This document shows positions 22,898-34,497 of a stretch of 64,000 nt of DNA, piece by piece. A model generated the notes under the pieces. That model did not search any database. It saw nothing but the letters and a program-made list of their open reading frames with translations, and had not been told where the DNA came from. The stretch spans positions 2,728,001 to 2,792,000 of the forward strand of contig JBANAY010000004.1 in the NCBI GenBank assembly GCA_037952775.1, given 5' to 3'. Positions within the stretch are counted from its first letter, which is position 1; each line of letters starts with the position of its first letter. The stretch is from Clonostachys chloroleuca. Its lineage: Eukaryota; Ascomycota; Sordariomycetes; Hypocreales; Bionectriaceae. The position numbers and the translations under genes were made by a program.

Positions 22898-25800
22898 ATG
22901 TTCTCTAACCTGACGAGCTTCGTGCAAAAGGCTCAGCAGTTCATCGACCCGACACAGGGCCTGAATCTCTCCAATTCCGACCGAAATCCTTCAAAGGCAA
23001 CTCTTTTCCAGGGCCAGTTTCGACTTCCCTCATCCCAGCATCCAGTGTACGAGATCAATGCCGAGCTTACAATCCCCCATCACAACACAACCCAAGGAGA
23101 CCGAGACCATGAGAGAGGATGGCATTACGCAGGCAAGCTTCACCTGTCTGAGGCATACATGTGCTTCTCTACAACGCCATCGAGCTTTTCGCAGTCCGCC
23201 AGCACGTCAACCTCACAGGCCTTCACTGGCCAAACCCATGGCGGTGGACCCAGCGGCAATGGCTTCACATTCCCGCTCTGCGCTATCCGCAGGGTGGAGA
23301 GGTTGAACAGCCAAAACTTTCAGGTATTTAGCCTTACCATTAATTCTTGTTCATTATTCTAGTTCTAGCTTACATGGCTCCTAGTTTGCTCTCGCTTTTA
23401 CGACTTGGAACGGACTCTTGTTCGACGACTCGAAAGATAAGGACGGCAAGAAAGACAAGAAGGACGGCAGAGAGCAACGAATAATCATACATCTTGCTGG
23501 GACTCGACAGGCATGTGAAAGATTTTGCGATGGGCTCAAGAGAGGCCTCAAGGCAGGGGTTGGCAGCGTAGGAAAGCTACGTGGTATTGTCGCCGAAAAC
23601 TACTCGGAATATCTCCTACGAACGGACGAAAAGAAGAACGCAGCCGCCCCTGATGCTGGCCTTGGGATGATTTTCCGATATCCTGGCGATGCCAAAAAGC
23701 TCAGAGACCGATCCAAGATGCGACTGTGGGCAGAATATCTTCGAGACAACGGCCGCAATGTCACCCTGATCCGGCAACCCACGTTCCATAAGTTAATCCG
23801 CGTTGGTCTTCCCAATCGTCTAAGAGGTGAAATTTGGGAACTCACCTCTGGCTCGATTTTTCTGCGCTTGGAGAACCCAGCACAGTACAAACAGACACTG
23901 GATAAATTCGAAGGCCAGGAGTCTCTTGCCATCGACGAGATCGAAAAGGACTTGAACCGAAGCTTGCCAGAGTACCCCGGTTATCAAAGCGAGGAGGGCA
24001 TTGGGAGACTCCGTCGAGTTTTAACCGCCTACAGTTGGACTAATGCAGAAGTTGGCTATTGTCAGGCTATGAACATCGTCGTTGCAGCGCTGCTGATATA
24101 CATGTCAGAATCGCAGGCTTTCTACCTCCTCTCCACTCTTTGCGAGCGACTAGTTCCGGGATACTATTCTACCACCATGTACGGCACACTTCTCGATCAA
24201 AAAGTCTTCGAGTCGCTCGTGGAGAAAACCATGCCGATCCTATGGGAGCATCTTGTCAAGAGCGATGTACAACTATCTGTTGTCTCTCTGCCATGGTTTC
24301 TATCACTGTATATCAACTCTATGCCCCTTGTATTTGCTTTCCGAGTCCTGGACGTGTTCTTCGTGGAAGGACCCAAGGTCTTGTTCCAGGTTGGACTCGC
24401 CATTTTGCGTATCAATGGCGAAGAGCTTCTCGACGCGACGGATGATGGAACCTTCATCAGCGTCTTGAAATTGTATTTCTCCCGTCTCGATGAATCAGCT
24501 CACCCCAAGTCGGAGAATCCTAAGCTCCGCGCCGTGACTCGTTTTCAAGAACTCATGGTGGTTGCGTTCAAGGAGTTTTCTGGTATCACACATAGCAGCA
24601 TTACGGAGCTCAGGTTGAAGAATAAAGACGCCGTTCTCAGTAACATTGAGAACTTCGCCAAACGAACCGCCATCCGTAACCTGGGGCCTGATAGCAAACT
24701 TCTTGCCGCCGATGAATTGGCTTCGTTGTATGATCGATTCTATAATGTCCTATACGATCGGCAACAACGAGACATGATCATTCAGGAGGAGCGGAAGCGG
24801 AGGACAAAACTTATCAGATCTCGCGCGTCTGATCTCTTCCCCAACGCAAGTACAGAAAATGAAGTTGAGAAAGGCCGGGTTGCTCTCGGACCAAGCACCA
24901 GCTTGATGGACTATGATGCCTTCCGCGAATTTCTAGCTTCTCTGGCTAAATGGGCGATTTCAGACTCCCCTGGACAATCGCGATTCGACTCGAGCTTCGA
25001 CTCTGATAGAACTCCAAAGTACCAGAGTGCCCGAAGAGCTGCAGATGCATTCTCGCCGTGGGGAACAGGCCCGGAGCCAGCTGAACATGATTTCCTACGA
25101 CGCACGTTCAAAAACTGGGATGTTGACGGTAATGGAGCCTTAACACTTCAGAACGTGGTCACTGGGCTTGCCAAAATCAAAGGAAAGCGGGACATTATGG
25201 GGACCATCAATTACTTCTTCGAGCTATACGATGACGATGGTGATGGTAGAGTAGACCGCGAAGGAATTCTGCGTATATCCGAAGCCTTGCTTTTCCTTTC
25301 TCGCCGCGGACTTGAAGGATCACTAAGTCCAGGTGCCTCCAATCTCAACCTGAGTGGGGAATCAACGACTGCGCGCGAATCTGGAGGGAGCTTGCCACCT
25401 GGGGCTTCAACAAATGAGCGATTCCTGGGTAGTGTTAGCGGGTTCATTCGGCGTTGCTTTGAATATGCGGACCCTGATCGTCCTGGGAATGAGGAAACGG
25501 GAAAGACCCCATCAACAGAACAACAGGAGGGCGGCAGTGGTGAAGCCTTTGCCATCGGCGACGATGACGAGGATGAAGATGACCTCCTGGGCCCCGATTC
25601 ACCTACAGTGTCCCCCAGCAAGGCTAAGCTGCCATCGTCGCTGTCTCCCGAGGGCGATCAGGTAGCCGATAGGAGTGCGTCGCAACGGCGGGCATCCAAG
25701 ACCGAAGCCGCCAATGCAGCTCTGGATCCAGCCCACCCACTTCACATCACACTCCCCACATTCAGGATGGTTGTTCTTGCAGACGAGCTTCTCGAGCAGT

Positions 25801-26330
25801 TTTTCGAGTCTTCGTTTCCCTCGTCTTTCCACGTCATTGAGGGCATTCAGGCCGCCTCGGCCTCTGCTTCAAGTTCTGGGCTCACCACATTCCAGAGCCT
25901 CGGCTTCGGCGCGAGGACACCAGCACCCATACAGCCTGGGCCCCCTGAAGCCGGCCGTGGCTTGCGCGGTATGCTCGATGGCATTGTCACAGATGGAATG
26001 CGCGTTGCAACGGAAGTCCGACGTCGTATGGAGGAGGCTCAGAAGGAACTTGAGAAGAATGCTCTACCTGGCCAACGACCTGATGATGAAGAGGACGACG
26101 ACGAGGATATCGGAGTTGTTGTCGGCGTCCGAGGAAATGCAGCAGGGACCAGTGCTGATGTAGACCGACGGTCAGTCAAGAGTAGCGATCGCGATCTGCT
26201 CAGTGGGGCAGACGCAGAAGCTGGATCCTACAAGGAATCAGGGCAGAGTCTAATCGATGTGGATTCTAAACCGCTACCTGCAAGGCCGATGGAAATAAAT
26301 GAGCCTGGTGTCGTGGAGTTTGAAGGTTGA
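22898..26330 (+). CDS. gyp2: Rab GTPase-activating protein with GRAM, TBC and EF-hand domains (Gyp2/Mdr1-like)
   Basis: Exons 22898-23323 and 23385-26330 (61-nt intron) encode 1123 aa. The N-terminal 190 residues resemble a GRAM domain. The TBC domain covers about residues 280-490: the GLPNRLRGEIW entry motif, the catalytic arginine finger in IEKDLNR, and the glutamine finger in GYCQAMN, all intact, so dual-finger GAP catalysis on a Rab GTPase is expected. Two canonical EF-hand loops follow, DVDGNGALTLQN near 721 and DDDGDGRVDREG near 758, implying calcium binding. Acidic and Ser-rich linkers fill the rest, including a stretch of Asp/Glu near 860-870. Yeast Gyp2/Mdr1 acts on Ypt6-type Rabs; the substrate here is inferred only. 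The ATG at 22898 is the first in frame. Confidence 0.93.
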
Positions 26331-29121
26331 GGGTAGCCGGGACGAGGAGATGACAAGGAATGGATATTGCTCTACCCTTGAGCTGTATAGATGGGATGAT
26401 GAGCAGTAATGTAGAGATGGCTCACATCTTTTATCATGATTTAATGCAAACAGGAGTCTTGGGCTGTCTAGACGGGCAAAGTTGTTTTTTATCTTCTTTT
26501 TACTTGTTCTTGGATGGGCCACGGAATTGGGGATATAGCGAGAGATGGGGCAAAGGGTGCTTGCCCGACCATGAGAAACGCACATTAGTTTAGGCATGAG
26601 TCCTCCATATCTGGAGGGAGCTTTTCAGGTTATCTCGGACTGCCTACAGAGACGGTTGGACATAGTCAAGGCCGATAGGATTGGCTGATACAATGTATAA
26701 AGCACCCACCTGTAGATAAACTCCCCACCCATCTTCAGAAGTTGCGGTTCAATTCATTCCATGTGCTGATCCTGGACTGATGCTTCCGCTGAGCAGCCCA
26801 AGAGAAGCGTATCAATGGCAGATGCTACGGCACACGGCACCAAGACGGTGAAGCTACTCAACGAAGCACGTAACGGTTATCGACCACCAATGAGGAATGG
26901 CCACACCCCAACAGTCAATGTGATTGTCGGAGTGTGCTAGGACGGATCAATGAGACAGTCAGATAGGATCGTGACAAATAAATTACGTAGGGCAACAGCT
27001 CTCGTCACCCTTCTCGTATTGATGCTGCCAAGGATGCACCTCTGTGCCTTGTGCCGGGAAATTCATTTCCCGCCTCAACGGCCCTCGTAATTTGCCCGTG
27101 GGCGGCTGGTATGGTCTGAGCTGGGCAGTGGCTGAAATAAAACATGGCTCACTAGAGCTCTTTTCACATAAGGCTGGATCTTGTTTTCTCGTCAATAGTA
27201 CTAAACACTATCATTTTAATAATAATGAATAAAAAAAAGAATAAATTATCAACGCTACTTATTCCTGGGTTAAATGCTTTGATATTGTGTTGAATTCAAC
27301 GCTGGAGGTTCTGGGTGGGTGTGCCATGTTTTCTGTCAGTCGCTTGGCTGGATTGTGTGATTGATCTGCGCATTCTATTTTCCTATAATACGCAGTGATA
27401 TCATATCCGTACGTATGTTTATGCCACGTACTGATGATCTATTTAGATACCCATACCTATTTGCAAGGTAATCGCAGCTGCGTGACAGTATACCTTGCGG
27501 CATGTGGGCGAGTTATAAGCGCGAGCAGCGCATTCCCCGCCCTTTTCCATCAAATAGGTAATTTACCTTTCATCTTCATACGAGGGAAGTGCCTATCTTG
27601 GGTATGCAGGCCGTTTATTAATAGGTAGAGGGTGGTTTTGTTGTCCTCGGCAACCACGACTTACATTCCATGTCCGTACGTTGCTGCCGCCACCATCACT
27701 CGGCCCTTCAACAGTGAAAACGAGTAATAAAAAAAGACGGTCCCAACAAACGACTGGTCATTTGAAACATCTGGGTTCTCACCGCTATCTTTGCTGTGCT
27801 TTTCTTTCGTCCTCCTAGTCCACCAGCCCCCTCTGATTACTCTTCCATCTTCATCCGTAACCATCTGGGCTCCTTCTCGTGCTACCATCATTTTCATCCT
27901 TCGCGATACGATATCAGGAATTGGGGCCGCTCGCTCTCCATTGCTGAAGCGACCCAAGGCGCTGCTGATCACCTGGGCTAATTTGCAACTGGATCCATCG
28001 CATTGATCCTTTCCTAATGAATGCAGCCCCAGCATCCAGGGGACACCACCAGTTCTTGGAGCAGGCGACCAGGTACACTGGACTATTACGCATGAGGCAG
28101 AGTTGAACCTCAGCCTCGAGGAACCTATTGAACGCCCCCCACAGCAAGCTGATTTCCAGCACGCCGTCGTTGGCCCAGCTGGCTCCTCCTGCTGATCTGC
28201 ATCCCTTCCATCATTTGCTAGACGCCTCCATACATTCTCGGCAAGGTCCAAGTCACTGGATCGAGGAATAGCGCCGCCACGCCCAACGCATTCGGCACCA
28301 GGCCAGGCACCAACCCACCCCTCACCCTTGATTTGGCTTGCTTTGGAGCCATCGACGACACGAGGCCGGCCAGGAACACAATTTCACAGGTCGCTCCCCC
28401 TTTTCACGGCCCCCACCACATCTTCGGATTTGGGTCTTGGGCCTTGGACCCGGGGCGCCCCCTCACTCTCGACCAGGTGGCACTGACTAGTAGTAACGCC
28501 TCCCTGTAGCCAGGTCAGGCACAGACTGACTGAGAGCCCAGACTTAATAGCCGGCGCTGTAGGTACGTGCACCCGCTAATTATCCCGTCCTTGTCGATGG
28601 CGACAGTGCCCCCGGCAATGCCTCTGCTAGCCAATGCCTAATTGCCTGCAGCACCTGTTCACAACCGGCTGAGTCGCTGGTGCTTGCACTGTCGAGGCCG
28701 GCTGCTGCTGCTAAACGACTAGGCCCAGTGGTCGAGAGCCGTCTGCCGCTCTGGCTCCTGCTGGAAGCCAACCAAGCTTCTAATTACATACCTGCTGCTC
28801 CTTGCCTATTAACGAGTCGCTTCCGCTCTTCATTTCTCCCCTCCTCTCCTGTCCAGTTCCGTCCAGCTTTCTCCTCTCGCAATTGCAACATATCCTCGTA
28901 CCGTCAGTCGCTTTCTGGGCATGACGCCGCCAGCTGGTCTTGAGGCCAGAGGAATTTAATTCATCCGATTGACAAGGTGCCACGCGCATCGGGTCCTCGT
29001 CGCTCATTGCATTGCCCGCAATCTCGCTCGCTCGCTCTCCCATTATCCGTCACCCAACCGCCGACACCTTCGGCGACACACTGCAGCATCGCACACTGCT
29101 TCGGCGCCCGCTGTCGCCACA
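26331..29121. other. Intergenic region upstream of pal1
   Basis: No gene supported. Frames up to 196 codons (minus strand, 27661-28251) have no domain, low-complexity matches or splice logic. The segment 27200-27300 is AT-rich. From about 28800 to 29120 the plus strand becomes CT-rich, consistent with the pal1 promoter and leader. Confidence 0.5.
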
Positions 29122-31294
29122 ATGTCGACTTCTGACTCGTTCCAGCGAGGTACGTGAAACAAGATCGATGTTTGATGTTCATTTCTGTCTCCCCATCGTG
29201 CCCAATCAATGCCTAGCCGCCGTTCGTCTCGCATACCGGTTGGCGGGCCCGCCTTTTTACTGCTCTCCTGCCAGGGAAACATCCCTCCCTCCCCGGGCCA
29301 GCTAGTTCTTGGTCACCACCACCAGGGAGATAGATAAGGAGCCGGCACGAGAGAGGAGATGATAGGAGAGGGGAGCTGAAACTGCAATTCCTAACGGCCA
29401 AACGATATCAGAGGGGCGTACGGCCGTAGCCATGATCCACTTGGATGCCACCGCTCACTTGTGTTGTGTCATTGTTGGAAATGTCTGCGTTTCAAGTTTG
29501 ACCCATTCCTCTGTCGTCACCACTGATCGCTTGCGCGTACCTGCCCCCTACCTGTTCAAACGCTGATCGCTTCACCTCATAGTAGACCAGCCGCCTGTCG
29601 GCCTGAGCATCAATCTTTCTTCCAACAACCCCTTCCGCAATCGTGCTGTATCTCCAGCCTCTCCCTTTGAAGATCATCCTGCCCGTCCTCTATCCCGCAA
29701 CCCTTTCCTCGACCAGTCCTTGCCTCCCGTGAGGTCGCCTGGAACCATGTCGAACCACTCAGACTCCAAATCCCTCTCTGCTGAGGAAATATTTGTATGG
29801 TGCCCTCTACTTTGTCCTGTCCTCGACCACGTTCCTCCTGCACACCCTTGGCCGAATACACAGCAGACCCACGTCGGTCCGAAATTCTAAGCCCGAGATG
29901 CTAATTATACACGATCAACAGAACTCTCTCACACTTGATGATAAGAAGGGCGAGAAGAAAGCTGAATCATTCTCGGGGAACAAGCAGGGTGACCTCTTAG
30001 GCCTGGGTCTCGATATATCTGGAAGCAAACCCGCCCCCCAACTCAGCAACGTCATGGATCTAGGCCGCGACCAGGAGGACCGGGGTCGCCATCACGAAGA
30101 CCCCCACCACAACAGCGCCGTCCTCGACGAAATTCCGAATCTTCAGTCCTTGATTTCGATGCTAAGCCCCTAACTGAAGAAGAGAAACAAATTATTGCGG
30201 CTAGGCGGCGCGAAAATCAACGAGAAGGACGAGGTCGCCCAGAAGGCGAGGCACGAGAGGGCCGCGATAAGAGAGATGATCGCGAAAAGAGAGAGGGCCG
30301 TGAGAGACGAGAACCACCCCGCGACGGCAAGTCCCGGAGCAAAACTGGTGGTGGTAGTGGTCGACCCAGTCGCAGGATGGATATCATTGACCAACTGGAT
30401 GCAACAAGCATTTATGGCCATGGAGGTGAGTAACTACGATCTATCGTGGGTTCCGTACTGCCTTGAAGTCTGACATGGGCGCATATAGTTTTCCACCACG
30501 ATGGGCCCTTCGATGCCCTCAACCCTCATCGAAATCGCCAGACGAGCCGAAGGGCTCCCATGCAAGCGTATGCTAAGGATTCCCCCAACAACTCCCTGGG
30601 AGGAGCTGGACCATTGAACAAGCAGGCGGACCATTCAACATTCTTAGGCCATATCAGTAAAGAGGCCTTCAGTGACTATTCATACAGCTCCAAAGACAAG
30701 GACCGAAATGGCTACTCTTCTCAGCCGAGCAGTACTACGACCCCAGTTTTCGACCCCAAGGCTCGAGGCGAAGCAATCCATGGAGAGGAGAGCGTTGGTT
30801 TAGGAACAACAACATTCTTGGAGGGTACGCCTGCCGCGAGATCAGCCATCGCTCGCCATCATAAGGAGCAGTCTGAAGAAATAGCCGAAGGTGGCTTGCA
30901 GCGCAAGAAATCCTTGGCTCAGAGGATCCGAGGCATCAACAGACCACAGCGTGATTTCGCGGGTGCGCGGATCAATACGCCCGAGGCGCAATTCAACAGC
31001 AGACGGTCACCGGAGGCCACCAGCGCTGGAAATGAGACGAACCCTTTCTTCTCAGAGTACGGTAAGGGCGAGGAGTACTTTAGTGTGAAAGCACGAGACG
31101 ATGCAATGTCGCCAACAAGTCCAGCATCATATCCAAGGCGAGGCTCCGCAGGCGGACCGCTTGAAAGGCGGGCAACTACAGATGCTCAACCCGAGGAAAA
31201 CACGAAGCCCACAGGTATCCTCGGCCGAATGAGAAGTTTGAAAGGCGGGAGGAGACCCAAGGCTAGCGAGCCCCTAAGCCCTAACGCTACTTAG
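29122..31294 (+). CDS. pal1: Pal1-family cell morphology protein, one frame break in exon 3
   Basis: Exons 29122-29149, 29583-29794, 29922-30425 and 30489-31294 would encode about 516 aa. Features seen: NPFRNRAVSP repeats of NPF type (endocytic EH-domain ligands) near residues 25 and 52, SESSVLDFDAKPLTEEEKQ, a basic Arg/Glu-rich helix, MDIIDQLDATSIYG, and the family core FHHDGPFDALNPHRNR. Fission yeast Pal1 is a membrane-associated protein at cell tips and endocytic sites needed for cylindrical shape. Exon 3 changes frame at a run of 6 C (30034-30039). Adding one C restores both the reading frame and the correct phase at the next splice site. Introns are 433, 127 and 63 nt. The first is unusually long and follows only nine codons. 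Confidence 0.85.
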
Positions 31295-32356
31295 TGGATC
31301 TTGGATGTCTACTATTTGAAGCAATTGGAGAGGTCCAAGGAAGCATTGGGACATGGTTCCAGCTTACCTGTGCCTCCTGGTGAACATCGATGGTGGTGGA
31401 TAATCGGCATGGCTCCTCTACACTAGTGATTGGATTTCGTTGATTGAACCTGGCAAGCATGACACCACACATACATACCTTTGGCGCGCACTTCAGAGGT
31501 CATTGTATGTGAGAGGAGGAAGTTGGAGATATCAATGAATTGGTCGAGGGGCGTGTTCAGCCCAAGTGCCTCAATATTTTGGGAATGGAGCTTCCCAATC
31601 CCTCACAATCCCTTCTACTGGGCAAGATTCGAGTTATTCCAGCTGCCTGACTTGGAAAACTGGTTGGACAAGAGCTGGGAACAGGACGTCGTGGAACGCT
31701 TATCAGCGAGCCATGGTATGAGCCGCAATTTCTTGTTGTGCTTTACATGCGAGGGCACTCTTTTGCAGCGAGACGATTCAGAAGACTATGAAGCTGCTGT
31801 AAGCTGTTAGACTTTTAGAGGGAAAGAACGCAATGGGTATAAGGGCTTCGTTCTGGGCGTATGTGAAGATATGGGAGTCTTTTATGTTTGCAATAGGCTG
31901 CAGTGATGATACAAATCGCCATTTCAAAATACCAACGTCATTGTTAATAAACCATTTCACTCGTTGCATTGCACGCGGAGAAGCTAAAAATATGACCGCT
32001 GATAGTTTACGAAGTTTCTAATTCAGTTCAGTTCGGGTTGGGCACGATACCTTTCCGCCTGAGTATGTTCGAGCTATAGGGTAGTTTGCTTACTGGGAGG
32101 AGATTAGCATGCGTCAACGCTTTTGCTTCTTTTCCTGCTATCGAGTGAAGAATAGCAGGCAGAATAGACATGTACACCAACGCGATACCAACTTCATGTA
32201 ACTGCGAGTAGTCTAGAGGCTATGGGCTGGTTTACTGCTTTGTCTTGCCCTCCCTCAAGGAGATAAGCGATCATCAAGAGGAAAGGCGAAGTGGAAACCC
32301 CAACTGGAAACCAAGCTCACTTAACTGTCAACCCAGTCATATAATTCCGGGCAGTC
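31295..32356. other. Intergenic region between pal1 and the RecA-like gene
   Basis: No gene supported. A 109-codon frame at 31481-31810 lies in the probable pal1 3' flank and has no recognisable motif. Confidence 0.5.
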
Positions 32357-33873
32357 ATGGATGAAATCCCCCTGCCCATTTCACAAGCAAGCTCGCACCT
32401 TGCTCTGGAGCCCGTAGTGGCCTCGGCGGTTTTGAACGGCGAAAGAGAACGGCGGATCTCCAACCAGAAGCTCGGAGCATGCCGAACCGGGTGTGACGAC
32501 ATAGATGACTATGTCCTCATGGGGGGACTGGAGCGTGGGGCGGTTGTCGGCTTGAGCTCTGAACGGGAAGATGAGTTTGGTCTGGTGGTAAGTGATAATA
32601 CATCTGCTCCGTGTTTTCTTGCACTCGCCGTGCTTGTCCCTTGTTGCCCTTCCCTAACCCGCATCCTCACTCCGACCACTTATACCTAGAGACTGACTGT
32701 TTGATATTGTTCGTGGTCCAGCTTGCGGTGCAGATCCTAGCCCACTCTCTCTCCCAGGGCGTGATCAGACGGGTGCTTGTCATCACTCCTAAACCGGCTA
32801 CTACGATCATTCCAGTTCTGCGAGATGGAATCACGGCAGAACTGGCTGCAAGGGAGCCAGAATGGAAGAAGACCAGTCCTGCCCATAGAGCTACCAAAGT
32901 CAGAGACGCCCTTGACAAGGTGATGCTCTCTTGCGTGTTTGACATGGACGGGCTGTGGGAGGTGCTGGCCGATCTGGAGCGCCCCGACCCAACTCCCGTT
33001 CAAAAAGTAGAGGAGATCCAGGACAGCGAGGACGACGAGGACGACAACCTGGGAGGAGAGACCGGGGCGGACGCCTCATCCACCGCCCCGGCGACAGAGA
33101 AGACGGCGCCGGACATGATTGTCATTACGCACTTCTCCTCCCTCCTCTCCGCCCTCTTCTCCCACCGCTCCTCCGCGGCCGCCCACGCCAAGCTCCAGCT
33201 CCTGGCCTCGCACGTGCGCCGCCTCTCGCGCTCGCTGCCATCCAACCCCCTGATCCTCATCCTCAACTCCACAAACACGGCCGTCGACACCTCCTCCTCC
33301 TCCTCCTCCGCCACGACGACGACACCGGGTCCGACGGCTCCTCCCCCTCCCCCAACGGCGTCGTACCCGTCGGAGCGGCAGCGGAAGCAGCTCGACCCGA
33401 CCCTCCGCTCCATCTTCCACAACCCGCAGCCGTCGGCAAACTACGGCGAGGGGATGGCCGCCGCCGCCCGCCGCTACACCGTGACCAAGCCGGCGTTTGG
33501 GCTCGTGTTCGCCCAGCTCCTCGACCTGCACCTGCTCTGCACGCGGGTGCCGCGCTCCAGGAAGGACTCGGAGCTGCTGGCCGGCGTGCGTACACCCGCC
33601 GCGGTACCGAGGGATAGGGAGACGGTGGAGTTTGTCACCGTGGTGGAGGTGCTGCTCGATGAGATGGGGGTGTGGGAGGGAACGACGGATGGTGGGGACG
33701 ACGACGACGACGATACAAGGAAATGGGCAAGGAAGAACCGGGAGCAGAGATGGGGGCCGGTCGTGATAGACGGCGGGCGTGTCGTAAAGGCGTTTGCTGG
33801 AGCAGCGTCAACCAAGACTACGAATCTTGAACCCGTGCGAGTCCATGGTGGGTTTGGAGGACCACGGGTCTGA
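32357..33873 (+). CDS. Divergent RecA/Rad51-like protein lacking intact Walker motifs
   Basis: Exons 32357-32587 and 32722-33873 (134-nt intron, GTAAGT donor) encode 460 aa. The order of elements follows RecA/Rad51 paralogues: an ISxxKxxxxRTGCDDID entry resembling the ISTGCxxLD of Rad51 proteins, a GGLERGAVVGLS strand where the P-loop should be, then LAVQILAHSL and a strand RRVLVITPK. The P-loop position reads SSEREDEFGL instead of GxxxxGKT (about residues 67-76). The Walker B position reads MIVITHFSSLL (about 209-219) without Asp. Acidic and Ser/Thr/Pro linkers are inserted near 160-175 and 255-285. A non-catalytic recombination accessory role, like Shu-complex paralogues, is inference. I do not recognise a named orthologue. 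It converges with rom2. Confidence 0.7.
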
Positions 33874-34497
33874 CTCGAGAGCAGTCCTACTTCAAGCTAC
33901 ATGGCAAATAGGAAAACAAGACGATTCAGTCAAATGTGGTTTTGATTACACTGAAAAAAAAATGATAAACAACGTTCTACCCGGACAATTGTGCAAGGCC
34001 ATAATGCCATTAAAAAATTATAAATCGCTGGCTCCCTCGGGGAAAACAAACAAACATATGCCTTCTTGTTTCCTACATTGGGTTGATTGCCCACCCATCC
34101 GCCAAGGATTCAGAATGAGGAAGAGGGAGCAACCAACAACTGCTCTTGTATCGAAAATGAAAACCAAACCGTTCACCTCTGAACTTGTGCACCCTCAACG
34201 ACCAATTCAAAAGGTATAATGGTAGTGCACGAGATGGGAGGGTAAAAAAAAGACGCGCGAGGAGACAGAAATGAGAAGACCAACAGACAATGCAATGCTC
34301 GCTGCGACTGCTTGAGGATACGACGGGAAGAGGTTAAATTGAGAGCTGCAGTTGGGATGCCAACTATTGTTATCATGAAGGGGGATGGAGAATACACACA
34401 AAGGCTAGATTTTCTCAAATGACTCGCTTGTCTATTTTCTGCAGGGTAAGAAAAAGCAGCCATCATGAGATCAGGCCAAATGAAGGACAGTCGTGAA
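33874..34497. other. Convergent 3' region between RecA-like and rom2 genes
   Basis: About 620 bp with no gene; A-rich patches near 33955-33965. Presumed 3' UTRs of both genes. Confidence 0.6.

Noticed and set aside
27661..28251. 196-codon minus-strand frame
   Set aside because: No recognisable motif, poor composition, no supporting splice structure or neighbours.
33000..33595. Arg- and Gly-rich minus-strand frames opposite the RecA-like gene
   Set aside because: Complement of GC-rich codons in the plus-strand gene; the plus strand gives a spliced protein with RecA-like order.
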